A stretch of DNA of 64,000 nt from Ignelater luminosus (GCA_011009095.1 VTPC01090585.1:491015-555014), one strand, 5' to 3'. Shown: positions 39,417 to 49,880, counted from the first letter of the stretch. The notes: generated by a model from the sequence alone, not told the origin. A program made the numbers and translations.

Positions 39417-40306
39417 TGAAATTATATGTGACTGAAGGATTTTCCAAAAATTTTACAACTTCTGGTTCGGACTAAAAATAGATTATTGATCGTTACTTAT
39501 CCGATAGGTGCTATAGGAGGTGCTAGAGATTCAAATTTTGACATTCCCAGGTATCACAAAAAAATATAAAATGAACTTTCTCTGTTAAAAAGACTATTAA
39601 TTCTATTTTTTTAGTATGGTAATATACTTTTTTACACCTCCTATCTTGAGCCAAACAGTAAGTAAGGTGTCTGTGTGTTAAAATATTTTCACAATATTGA
39701 AGACTTCCATTGAAGATTGAATCAGCTAAACTCGAAACTGTTTTTATTTCACTTTTACTATGGAGCAGCACTTGGGGTATACAAATGTTGGCCTTAAACC
39801 AGTTTATTCCAGATCAAGATTTGATAAGGATTATAGAATTAATTCCTAGGTCAGTTTCTCTCTTCCAGTCAAAAATTGCAGAAATCCAGTATTGATTTTA
39901 TCATCAAAACCACTTATGCTTCATTTCTTAATGAAAACCAAATTCAGACAACCACCTTTATGATCCTAAGCAAGTGATAGCTTTTCAAGTTTTTAATGCC
40001 TAATTTAACATCAGCAAAAACATTTGGAAACGTTCAAATCAGTTTGAAAATTTTGATTGCCCTTAAAAGTTAGGAACGTTGTAAAGGGAGACAACCTGAA
40101 TCAAAGGTTGAATCTGGATTGAACCACATTTGCTTCCAGACATATTTGGTTTGCCGCGCTTTTTAAACCAATCAACCAATGTCTTTGGGTTATTCAAGCT
40201 TTCTGAGTCGACTAGATTGTCTTTGTTTAGCTCCAACAGAACTCTATTTAGAAGTGGTTAGCTGTCATATTCGTTATTGATTCTAGAGATTTTGAGCACC
40301 CTTTTG
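39417..40306 (-). repeat. Segmental duplication, copy 2, with unknown coding remnant
   Basis: This copy is longer than copy 1 by insertions around 39596-39720 and 39860-39990. On the minus strand (about 40130-40305) the frame reads VLKISRINNEYDS, one stop where copy 1 has a Gln codon equivalent nearby, PLLNRVLLELNKDNLVDSES, then NPKTLVDWFKKRGKPNMSGS. Residues identical in both copies include LKIS, INN, PLL, VL, VDSESLNN, K-L-D and KK-GKPNM. Third-position and conservative changes dominate. This fits descent from a real protein, perhaps a gag-like or other element protein, but I cannot name it. Upstream on the plus strand lies the right arm of inverted repeat B. Confidence 0.8.
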
Positions 40307-40455
40307 ATACAACGGTTGGAGTTTAGACTTACCGTAAACTCGGCTAAATCCGGATCAGTAATTAATTTATGGTAAAAATTGCAAATCTGTACATTATAAA
40401 TGCGATTCAATACACCAACTAACAACATCAAACTCAACTATTGGTAGATCACTTG

Positions 40456-40628
40456 GTGCTCAGGAGTTTTTAAAAATCTAAAGGAGCTTATGATTCTAAT
40501 CTTTTTGAAAACGTCACAAAAATGTTACAGGATAATTTTGGCAAGTCTGTAAATCTCCCTAAAGATAACTTTTTTACAAACCAGGTCAACTTAAAAGAGA
40601 CCAGATTATTTTAACTTTACCAAGAACC
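40456..40628 (+). repeat. Inverted repeat B, right arm, with coding-like segment
   Basis: Inverse partner of 36131-36363, about 4.1 kb away. On the plus strand the text (about 40478-40560) gives YDSNLFENVTKMLQDNFGKS, aligned with the minus-strand reading of the left arm. The reading stops soon after. Conservation of the frame in two diverged copies again suggests a coding ancestor. Confidence 0.7.
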
Positions 40629-42176
40629 AATATGATCGCAAAGGAATGTCTATCTGAATTTAATTTGAGCTAAGTTTGATTTTCTATTGCTTCTACCAGT
40701 GTCACCTTGCACGACAGAATAGTGACAAAGAAAATATAGACAAGAAAATATTTTTTGGAAGACTTCACTGTCTTCACTGACTTTTAAATATAAAAGTTTA
40801 TAAATACTAAATTTGATTTTGTTAATATTTGAAATGTTAACAAAAAAAGGTGCTGTTATTACACAGATGGAAGAATTGGTGGTATCTGTACGTACAGTAG
40901 TTAATTTTAGAGTATTGGGTTTGATATATGACCCCACTGATATAATATAATTAGAAGGAGCTTTGAATCAACCCTTATCTATTTGAATAGTGGTGAAGGG
41001 ACCGCAAAAACCATATTAGTTACCCTTTATAGGGTTGTATTACACCACAGATTCTATCTCAAACCTCCGAATTCAACCTATACTAATACAATACAGTAAC
41101 CTCATAAAGTTCGTTTTTATTCAATATCTAATATATTTCAGCATTTTTATTTATTTATCTATTGTTGTGCGAAGATTTCATAAGTAAAATTATTTGTATT
41201 TAAATTTAATACATACAATTCGAGTTTGCATAATTAAAGTAAAAAGTTTGAACACCCTAGTACTAAAGGCAACAAGAAGTTCCTCTCGTAAATTCTAGAT
41301 TACATTATAACCTATCCCTCCTACGTATTAAATTACATTCAAAAATTTCACACATGCAAAACGTGTTTTGAATATTACATAAGGCGTAGAAAACTTATAG
41401 CACTTTATTCAATGAACCGAAAAGAACGTAACACGGTTTGTGCGTAATACTCACCGCCAGGAAGCAGTAGCCTGAAAACGAGAATCAACCTGGAAGTGGA
41501 GTAAAAATAATATTGACTGCTATGCTGAAACCAATTTGCTAATCGTTACTCGTGCATCTCATACAGGATTGATCATTAAAGTTTTCTATACGTATAATAG
41601 ACAGAATAATATAAACAACTGCTTTTCAGATTATTTTATAATGGAAACTTGGCTAACTTTGTGATAACTACTCGATACTTTAAATTCGCCTACTTAATTA
41701 ACAAAGACATCAGTAATGGGAAAAAACTTAGATCCTATTGTGGATTAGATTTCTTGATTGTTATTTTTAATTATATTTATAGTTGATCAAAAGTTAGTTA
41801 AAGTTAGGTTTGCCATTACATTTAATTGCTTTCTAAGACTTTTACATTTTGAATATCAATTGCCAAAATTTTGGAAAATGTATTTTTCTTATTAGTTTTG
41901 TTTTCAAATTTAATTTTTTTTACAAAATTGTTATTATATTACATAACTAAATAACCACGTAAGAGACTTTATCCTTTTCGTTAAAAAAACCTCTGCCAAA
42001 AAAATTAAGTTTCACTATAAAATAAACAACAAAAATTCTGCCTTCGAACAGGAAATTTATAAGAGTATAGAGTTCATTTCATTTCAACTGCCAAATCAAT
42101 TTTAATGATTTTTGGATCAACATGCTATCTATGTATATTGTGATGATATTAAAAATGTAGTGATATTCGAAAATGA
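40629..42176. other. AT-rich stretch, nothing firm
   Basis: A 95-codon minus frame (40650-40937) has no motif. At 41455-41489 the minus strand has an AG and a GTGAGT around 35 bases and could be a small exon (see findings), but this is speculative. The rest shows nothing I can name. Confidence 0.4.
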
Positions 42177-42328
42177 TAAAAAAAATTTTGTTTTTTGTTT
42201 GATAAATGTAATGACAGTAAAATATAAATAAATTAATATTGTCAAGAAAATAGCGTTTAATAAAAAAATTAAGAACCAAACGAAGAAAAATAAGGACCCT
42301 GAGAAAAAGAGCTCTCCATATCATAATA
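42177..42328 (+). repeat. 5' LTR
   Basis: About 152 bp, nearly identical to 44523-44676. It contains AATATAAATAAA, which could serve as TATA box or polyadenylation signal, and a second AATAAA near 42260. It ends in CATATCATAATA. A TGTGAT start at 42139 is an alternative left boundary (see the rejected list). Confidence 0.8.
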
Positions 42329-42336
42329 TAAAAAAT

Positions 42337-42354
42337 TGGTGCCCAACGTGGGGC
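42337..42354 (+). promoter_or_regulatory. Primer-binding site, tRNA-Lys(CUU)
   Basis: TGGTGCCCAACGTGGGGC is complementary to the 3' end of tRNA-Lys(CUU) plus CCA, with one difference (T for C at the fourth base, which can still pair G-U). It begins 8 bases after the end of the repeated sequence, which is the normal place to prime minus-strand DNA synthesis. Confidence 0.85.
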
Positions 42355-42410
42355 AAGTTAAATAAAAGACATAATTATCATTTTGTTAGTTGTCTGTTGG
42401 TAGTGGAAAG

Positions 42411-43402
42411 ATGTCAAAGCGAGGTAAATCGGTAGATAGTAGAAAAAGGGACAAAAGAGAGGAAGAAAATATTGAAATTGAACAGATGGAAGAAGAAAGT
42501 ACAAGTATGGAGGAGACCATGGGAGATGTTGAAAAGGGAGATAAGAGCAAAAAGAAATAAGACAACAACAACCAGATTTACTTAAAATATTAATAGAAAT
42601 GAAACAAGACCAAGATAAAAGATTTGAAGACCAAACTAAAAGAATAGAAGACCAAACTAAAACATTAGAAGAGATTAAACAAGATAATACTAAAAGATTT
42701 AAAGAAATCAATCATAATCAAGAGAAAAGATTTGAAGAAATTAAAAGAAAATTTGAAGATCATGAGAATAGATGGGATAATATTGTTAAAAACATTAGAG
42801 GTGAAATACAAGAAGAGGTGAATAATAAGATAGATGAATGTCAGAATGAAATGCGTAGGAAAATAGAAAGACACCAAAAAGAAACTATCAACATGTTACA
42901 AATAAGGGATGCAGATATAAATGAGAAAATTAAGGAGCAAGAAAAAGCACAAGAAAAATACCAGCAGAATGTGAAAATAGAATTAGAAAAAATAAACAAA
43001 AATGTTGAAGAGAAATCAACAGCACGTAATCATGGACCAAGTCATTATTGTATATTAGATAGCGGGATTCAAAATATGGCAAAATTCTCAGTAAACCACA
43101 AACGAATAAATCCAAAAGAAAGAATTAACAGTTTACCAATAAGAAAGGCAAATCTTAAAAATAAGATAAAGAATAATTACAAAAAAGGAAAAAATTATCA
43201 AAATAACAATAATAATAAAGAAAAATTGAAATGTACTATTAATTGGCAGAATAAACTAAGAAGAGCAAGAAAAGCGGAAAGAAGAAACAAAATGAAAGGT
43301 TGGAAGGGATCAAAGTCAAAAGAAAATCTAAAAATAAGACTAGAAAGAAAAATAACGAATCGAGGTATAAAATATTTAAGAAAGATAGTAAATCCAAAAT
43401 AA
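42411..43402 (+). pseudogene. Gag-like coiled-coil protein, one frameshift
   Basis: This is the only substantial frame of the LTR element. The ATG at 42411, 57 bases after the primer-binding site, opens 49 codons (start MSKRGKSVDS, acidic middle) up to a TAA at 42558. A second frame, open from 42545, continues as EIRQQQPDLL and runs to 43402. The switch lies in or beside an A run at 42549-42553, so a one-base change is likely. The second part is rich in Lys, Glu and Asn, with repeated RFE and DQTK elements and a long predicted coiled coil (about residues 1-150 of the 267-codon part). After HGPSHYCILDSG it changes to a basic, Asn-rich tail. No zinc knuckle (CX2CX4HX4C) and no capsid motif were seen. 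The role as a particle protein is inferred from position only. Confidence 0.6.
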
Positions 43403-44507
43403 GGATTGAAAAATATAAAATGATAATGAAAGAACATTTAAAGAATTTACTATCAGGAGTCAGAGAGGAACAAAGAAATTACAAATACAGAAAAAGAAAG
43501 AAAATCAAAGAACTAGAATAAATGCAACAAGAGAATGTTAAAGTAAAAAAATTAGAAGCCAATGTTGACAAAAATAAGCAAAGAAGAATAGGGAACATTG
43601 CGTATTAGGTTTGACAAGAAGGTATGAATGATGCTTGAATGAATGTGTTAAAGATAATCATAATGAGTTAAATAATTATTAATGAAGTATTATTAAAATG
43701 ATGATAATTATGAAGATTTGAATATGAAGTTAGTGGAATAATAATGATAATAATAATAAATAATTATTGATATGATTGATAATATTAAAAGAAAAGGTCA
43801 AAATATGATCCTTAATATGAATAAGTAAAGATAAAATATGATATTGAAGTAGATAAATGAGGCAGGGAGTTAAATTATATGAAGAAAACGTTACTACTAG
43901 AGAAAATAATTTTTGCAATTTCTTAAGAAGTTGTAGAAAATGATTTGTATGGATGCAGCATGAATGAAAGCTAGTTGGAAAATAGAGGAAAACAAGGGAG
44001 AAATAGGAAGGAAATGTGAAATAAAATGAAAATATCGAATATTGAGTTAAAAAAAACAATAAAAAAAATCCTGTATAAAATGTTAATAATGCTAACTAAA
44101 CTTATAAAATTTTAAATTGTTATTCTGTTGAAATAATGTAATGTCAAAGTGACAATTAACAAATGTCAAAAATGACAATTAACTAATGTCAAAAAAAATG
44201 AATGAATGACAGTTGCCTAATGTCAAAATGACGTTCGACAAATGTCAAAGTGCAAGACCGTCAATTCAAATAATTAAGGTTAGAATAAAAACATGAAATA
44301 AAACACCATTAAAAAAAATGATTATGTATATCATGAAACAAAACAATATCTATTATATTACATAAGACAAATAAAAGAAACAAAGATCAAATTGTAATGC
44401 AATTCACAATTGAGTATATTTTAGTTAATATTAATCAAAATTTAAGCTATAGTATAAAACGCTTAAAATTTATATTAATATGGAGGGGAAATGTGATTAA
44501 AAACGAT
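43403..44507 (+). other. Internal non-coding part of the LTR element
   Basis: This region is extremely A-rich and has no retained pol domain. A 73-codon plus frame (43300-43521) overlaps the end of the gag-like frame and is all Lys, Arg and Glu. It may be a continuation after a frameshift or a compositional accident. AAT-rich microsatellite-like text lies at 43735-43765. The minus-strand frame at 43730-44059 is a shadow of the A-rich bias. Confidence 0.5.
44141..44258 (+). repeat. Five tandem ATGTCAAA units inside the LTR element
   Basis: Units start at 44141, 44163, 44186, 44220 and 44242 and are 22, 23, 34, 22 and about 17 bases long. Each begins ATGTCAAA and most continue with TGACAATTAAC or a relative. 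It may be a 3' UTR tandem repeat of the element. Confidence 0.8.
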
Positions 44508-44520
44508 AAAAAAAGGAGAG
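44508..44520 (+). promoter_or_regulatory. Polypurine tract
   Basis: AAAAAAAGGAGAG lies directly before the 3' LTR, where plus-strand DNA synthesis is primed. A second purine run, GGAGGGGAAA (44482-44491), is followed by TGTG and is the alternative tract. Confidence 0.6.
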
Positions 44521-44522
44521 TA

Positions 44523-44676
44523 TAAAAAAAAATTTTGTTTTTTGTTTGATAAATGTAATGACAGTAAAATATAAATAAATTAATATTGTCAAGAAAATAG
44601 CGTTTTAATAAAAAAATTAAGAACCAAACGAAGAAAAATAAGGACCCTGAGAAAAAGAGCTCTCCATATCATAATA
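44523..44676 (+). repeat. 3' LTR
   Basis: About 154 bp, the same as the 5' LTR apart from one extra A and one extra T. It runs into AT-rich flank at about 44677. Confidence 0.8.
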
Positions 44677-47600
44677 ATATATATGTATACTAGAAACTCT
44701 TGTGAGAGCACAGCTCAAAAAGCCGGGTTCATGGCCAAGGTTTATTTTGGCATAAGCTATAGCAGTTCTTTTATTTATTTTGCCGTTTAGCCAAAGAAAA
44801 ATTTCCTAGTTTTCATATTTATTTTCCCATAAAGTCTTGGAGACCATATAAGAAAACCTTATTTAACAAGACTACCAATCGAACACAAAACGAAACAAGC
44901 CAACGGTACTTTGTATCAGATTGAAATATCGGTAAAACTTCCGAGGATTGTTCAAATGACTATAGATTCAATATGACTATAGATGTTTATTTCTTTCCTA
45001 CTCCCAACTTGAACAAAAAATAAAGTGTTTTGCTCTGTATATCCGGAAAGAAAGATCGCATTGATTTGCACGTTATAATAGCTTATAGTACAAGGTACAG
45101 AACAATCTTCATTTGTTCCCATGGATTGGGAATCATAGATATCATGCATTTCATCATTTTATTTCTAAGTACCTAATGAGAATATTTACATAAAGGTTGC
45201 TTACAGAAAATATAAAAAACAAAACAAAACACCAAGAACACAATACAAACATGGTTTCAATATCGGAACAAATGACCTTTTGCAAGCGAAATAACATCGT
45301 TTGCCAATAAAAGAATTTCAGAAAATTAAAAACTCTGTGACCTATGACTCAAGCCAGAACATTAATTTATTAGTCAAAAGTTATGACAGTATACCAAATT
45401 AAAAACTCTTGGTCTGGACTTGGAAGAAGAATTATGATAGGAATAGCAAAAGACAGCTTCGAACACCCTACATCAATTACGAAGAATGTCTTTAAGATGA
45501 AGATATTCTGACTTACTCCTTCCATTACTGTCAAGGCCGTGTTATCTAATAGACTGACTAGGTTAAAACCTAAAAGTCAAATATCGTTCACGATCTTCTT
45601 ATTTCTTCTGGTTGGTCACGATATCGCTTTGCTAAATTGTTAAATCTGAAATATATTTGAGATGCGAATTATGTTAAGACTGACTGTACAATTGGTGTGA
45701 TGATCTTAAATTAAATATGTTATTACTAGTCATATATCTTTCCTGTAGCTCAAAAGTCAAAATGGAGAGTTACGCAAGCAGGAGTAAAAAACACTGATCT
45801 AGTTTACAATTTAAATGTTCTTTTCCTTCAAGTTCTTATTTTTTCTAGGCAAAATGCATAAAGGAAGCTTCTGTAATTTATCTGACTGCAAATGAATTTC
45901 CGACGTTAACGTCAGTGCAGTGTCAGGAAAAAGAAGTTTTGCCCCTCTTTCTTGTTCTCAGAATTGAAGGTTCTGTTTGAATTTCCTTTTTGTTTGGATT
46001 CTTCCCATAGAAAGAAATATGAATAACATTGCTAAGCTCATAGTTCCAGTCTCCATACAGTAAGGGTGTTTGCACTATCAATCTTATGTTCAAATGATTA
46101 ATAAAAATTAAGAAAAAGGCTGATTTTTAGTAAAATCAGATATTGCATGATTTGTCTTCCAATAGGCCGCTTGTGATGACTCAAGGTCGAGCTTTGGTTT
46201 TCTTCATGTTGCCTGCGATGGCTCAACGACTAGGTCAGTCGACTCTCCATCAGGCCACCTCACAGTTATACTTTACCTTTCAACAGATCACCTACGCTGA
46301 ATGACAGTTCCGGCAAAAACCAAGTCAACGATATTGAGCTTAAATCTGTACCGACTTTAGTCTTTTTGCAAACTTTTTCCGCTTTCTCAAATCTTTTTAT
46401 CTTGATCTTATATAGATTGAATAGACCGTTGATTCATTCAGTGTTGTCTTTCCCGGTTGAATGAGGAACTTGGTTGTTGTTCCTCTACACTGCTGACGTT
46501 CGCAGACCACTTGCTCTATCCAGCTTTCTAGTTCGGCTGTAGTTTCACCTCGTCTACTATTCGTCGGACGTTCACGTCAAAGAAAGAAGCCATACTATCG
46601 TAATAATAGTAAGTAATAGTTTTTAAATAAAATAATCAAAAAACTATGTTCTGTTTACAAATCTAGTCTAGGTTAGACTAGTGTTTCATAACACGATTAA
46701 ATTGACGATTATCTGAATAAGAATCTTTACGCCACATTAAACCACACTTTCTGACTATCGATATATTTTTAATTTCCCTAATATATGCGTGCTTTTTTGT
46801 GAAAACCGTTTCTTGTGAACACTATAATCGCACATTTTTCACCCAATTTGTTATAATGTGACATCAACTCTGCGAAAATGACGGCCATCTTGATTTTTCC
46901 AATAAAGACATATGTGTTTTATTAATTTTGTGACCAATTCACGTATTTGTCTTAGCTAAAAATTATACGCGGAAATTATTTGCATTTTTAAAAACTGATT
47001 TATGACTTTAGAACTAACAAAGTGGAATATTGGTAATTAAAATAAATAAGAATGATCCTACAATTCTTTTAGTTTAATCTGTTCTAGTCGATATTAAATT
47101 AAATCTTCCCGGTAGTTTTTTGAGAATCGATTTTTATTTTTGCAAATCTTTTTATTCAAATGCAAATGATAGCTAAATAGTATGTAATAATAGTTGATTC
47201 CTAACGGATACTTAACTCGATTCAAATAGGTTGATCGTCGCCCCTGTGAAATCAACGTGGATTTATTTTAAGCTACTCGCTATGCTTTTCTAAATCAGAC
47301 TATGCAAAACAGCAAAGGAATTTAGCTACGACCGGAATCGGATATATAACGATGTTATCGATGTTAGTGATTTCCTAGGGCGTCCACCCTTATTGCATTG
47401 TTCTCACTTTTGAACCGAGGGTGGTATGGTATAGATAACTTAAAGCCAGTATTACACTTATTTATGTGCCCATTTTAGTTTTTAGTTGAAATAAAACTTT
47501 TCCATATTTGTAAAGAAGAGTTTATCAATATCTATGGGATTTATTAATGTCAATATTCAACAGTTACGTACTTTATTGTACTTAATAAATAATACTGTGC

Positions 47601-48790
47601 TTACAGAGTATTTCACAACAGAAGTGAGATTGTTGTAATACATTCTTAAAATAGTAAAATTGTAAAATGTGAGGTTAGAAAAATAGCTTTTGTAGGTCAT
47701 TCACAACTTATGTTTAAGTAAGACAATAAGTAGTACCCGAGATGTGTATTTTTGTACAATTCGCGGACAAATTCATTAATAACAATTAAAAAGGCAAAAG
47801 AGGCTATAATTGGTGTTGCTTATGATTATGACTCACTAACGCAGGAGCATCTGTTCTGTTGCTTCTAAAATTATGTAGTTTATTGGGATTTTGATATTTT
47901 TTGCATTGTTACTATACAATAGACAGCTGTCACAGAAAATAAAATTTAGATAAAATAGTGTATGGTTTTTATTTACCAAATGTCATCCAATATTACCTAC
48001 GTTATATACAGGGTGCTTCAAGCTAGCAGTATAATGGAATTTTACCCAATTTTGTAGTCAGTAACACAGTTATGATTTCTACTCTCAGAACTTTTTAATT
48101 TCTTTATTTTTATATTGGTGAGTTATGTAATACAATAAAATATTTGCTTGGTACAGGTATTTGACTAGATAGTTTTCCCAAAACAGACTTTATTTTGAAT
48201 GCTAAATAATTTTACTAAGACTAGATCTCATATTTCAATAGACTTGATTTGTTTGGAATTTTTTACCAAAACGCAAAAATGCCTTTTATTCAGTAGATAT
48301 AGAAATATTTCTCTCGACAAAAAAAGATTTTTGGACTGTCATGTTATAAATCTTACAGTGCACATCAAGTTACACAACCATATGCAATTATTTTGGGCGT
48401 TGTCGTAATCAAGATATTACTAGGACTACTGAGCTTCAAAATTTGAAAAAAGAAAAAGACTATGGTTTAACAAATGAATGAACATTGATAGAAAAAGCAA
48501 TTTCTAACTAATCCAACGGGCGAATCTTCAGCAGATTCGCTTGTGTTCTGTAAGTATAGAGTAGAGAATATCCGCTTAATCTGGAAGCTTTTCTGATATT
48601 CTGAAAGCTACAGGCCATATCAACTTTAAATCTATGGACTCAGACGTAAAAGGCTGCGGCAGCCTAGCAACCGAATTTACGTAAATCAAGCTATGCTAGG
48701 TAACGGGCTGTAGCTTAAGAAGGCACCAGTAGCGGTCTTACGGGTGTTGCAAACTAGACAAACAATGTCTAAATAGACAAGTGACTTCCG
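44677..48790. other. AT-rich stretch with one coding-like remnant
   Basis: Between 46170 and 46590 the sequence is GC-richer, and the minus strand reads KRFEKAEKVCKKTKVGTDLS followed by SLTWFLPELSFSVGDLLKG. A neighbouring frame reads TTKFLIQPGKTTLNESTVYS. Frames shift and stops occur, so this is a decayed element or gene piece of unknown family. A perfect palindrome GACGTTAACGTC lies near 45903-45914. The frames at 44952-45149 and 48199-48408 have no motif. TATACAGGGTGCTTC at 48005-48019 is one of the dispersed terminus-like strings. Confidence 0.35.
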
Positions 48791-48966
48791 TTCAATGGAC
48801 GTCCATTTGGGCATTTACTGAACGTTTTTGAACGACCATCGGATGACCATGTACAGATTACATCTAAACTACGTTCAGTAACGGACGTCCAAAGTTGTAA
48901 CAAATGTACATCTCATGAACGTTCTTCAGCCAAAAATCGGATGTCCAGTGGATGTCCGCTAAACGT
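48791..48966. repeat. Cluster of GGAYGTCC and ACGTTC motifs
   Basis: The palindrome GGACGTCC occurs at 48797-48804 and 48883-48890, and GGATGTCC at 48939-48946 and 48950-48957. Several ACGTT or ACGTTC strings lie between them, near 48822, 48871, 48919 and 48963. The spacing is irregular, as in a degenerate short repeat. The flanking 48520-48790 is also richer in G and C, so the cluster may be one end of an inserted element. Confidence 0.5.
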
Positions 48967-49019
48967 TCATTGGACTGTTCTCGAAAGGATAAGTAAAGTC
49001 TGGCATCTTTAAAAGCAAC

Positions 49020-49880
49020 CAGCGAAATAAAAAAAGAAGATCGCTGAATGAGATATTACTAAAATTAAATTTATTGCAGCCAAATAATGAAATGATTCTC
49101 ACGAATAGTTGTGACACCTAATAAAGAAGTGGGGACACCACTGGAAGGTATATTTCCCTATTTCTAGAGGAATGCAAAGCATATGAAATCGACTCATCCA
49201 TTGAAATATCCAGACCAATGAAAACAAGCTTAGGGAGATTAATGATTTTTTAAAGTGTCAGATAGCCAAAGTGAATATGCAGATGCTGAGTTTCGAAGAA
49301 ATATGAAGATCACATCAAACTACATATCAGCCCAGATAAACTGGACATAAACCATTACTATATACAGCAAACTATTTGATCCAGAGAAGGAATATTTCTA
49401 GGTTATAGACTACAAAATTTTAATACCAAATCAAGAAGAATTGTTACGAAAAAAACAGAGAAAAATCTACAAGGAAAAATGAAGAATAACAGCATCACAA
49501 GAGATATAATGCAAGATGGAAGAAAGTAAAACGGAAATCTCAAAAAAGCATCACCTACAAAATTACTAACATACTTAGTGCATGCAGAATTAGAAGAACT
49601 AGATGGGCAGAATGAACCTGAAAAGCTACCAAGATGCAAAAGGAGAAGGATCGACCTTGCTAAAAACCTTGAATTTAGCTGATTCGGCTAATATGTTAGA
49701 GCTCACAATCAATAAGGGCTTCCGTCTAGGATTACAGGTAAAGACTGGTCAAGAGGATAAATTATATCCAAAGACACAGAGGGCGAGAAATAGATCCCTT
49801 AGGTGGTCACAACAGCCCAACACCTCGAAGATAAAGATCCTCCAAGTTGGGGGAAGAGGAACAGATCAGCTATAGCTATA
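49020..49880 (+). other. Coding-like remnant, unknown family
   Basis: The plus strand carries protein-like text in changing frames: ISLFLEECKAYEIDSSIEIS, then HIKLHISPDKLDINHYYIQQ, then GIFLGYRLQNFNTKSRRIV, then KLLTYLVHAELEELDGQNEP followed by KLPRCKRRRIDLAKNLE. A 90-codon frame (49603-49875) lies in another phase. Stops and frameshifts separate the pieces. I do not recognise a transposase, reverse transcriptase or integrase motif. An old element open reading frame is the likeliest source. Confidence 0.3.

Larger units (their letters stand above)
42177..44676 (+). mobile_element. Non-autonomous LTR retrotransposon, about 2.5 kb, no pol
   Basis: Two direct repeats of about 153 bp bound the element (42177-42328 and 44523-44676) and differ only by single-base length changes in an A run and a T run. 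Inside the left repeat lies a primer-binding site complementary to tRNA-Lys(CUU), and just before the right repeat a purine tract. A gag-like coiled-coil frame occupies 42411-43402. No protease, reverse transcriptase, RNase H or integrase motif is present, so copying must have depended on enzymes of a related full element. The nearly identical LTRs suggest a recent insertion. No convincing target duplication was seen, and the exact LTR ends are uncertain by some bases because AT-rich flanks look alike. Confidence 0.82.

Noticed and set aside
42139-42176. TGTGAT at 42139 as the start of the 5' LTR
   Set aside because: The matching position at 44492 is followed by different sequence for 30-40 bases, so the directly visible repeat begins only at 42177. 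It is kept as an alternative.
42079-44059. Minus-strand frames over the LTR element (for example 42358-42711, 42665-42877, 43198-43437, 43730-44059)
   Set aside because: They arise from the A-rich composition of the sense strand. The predicted proteins are Phe/Leu/Ser/Tyr-rich with no motif.
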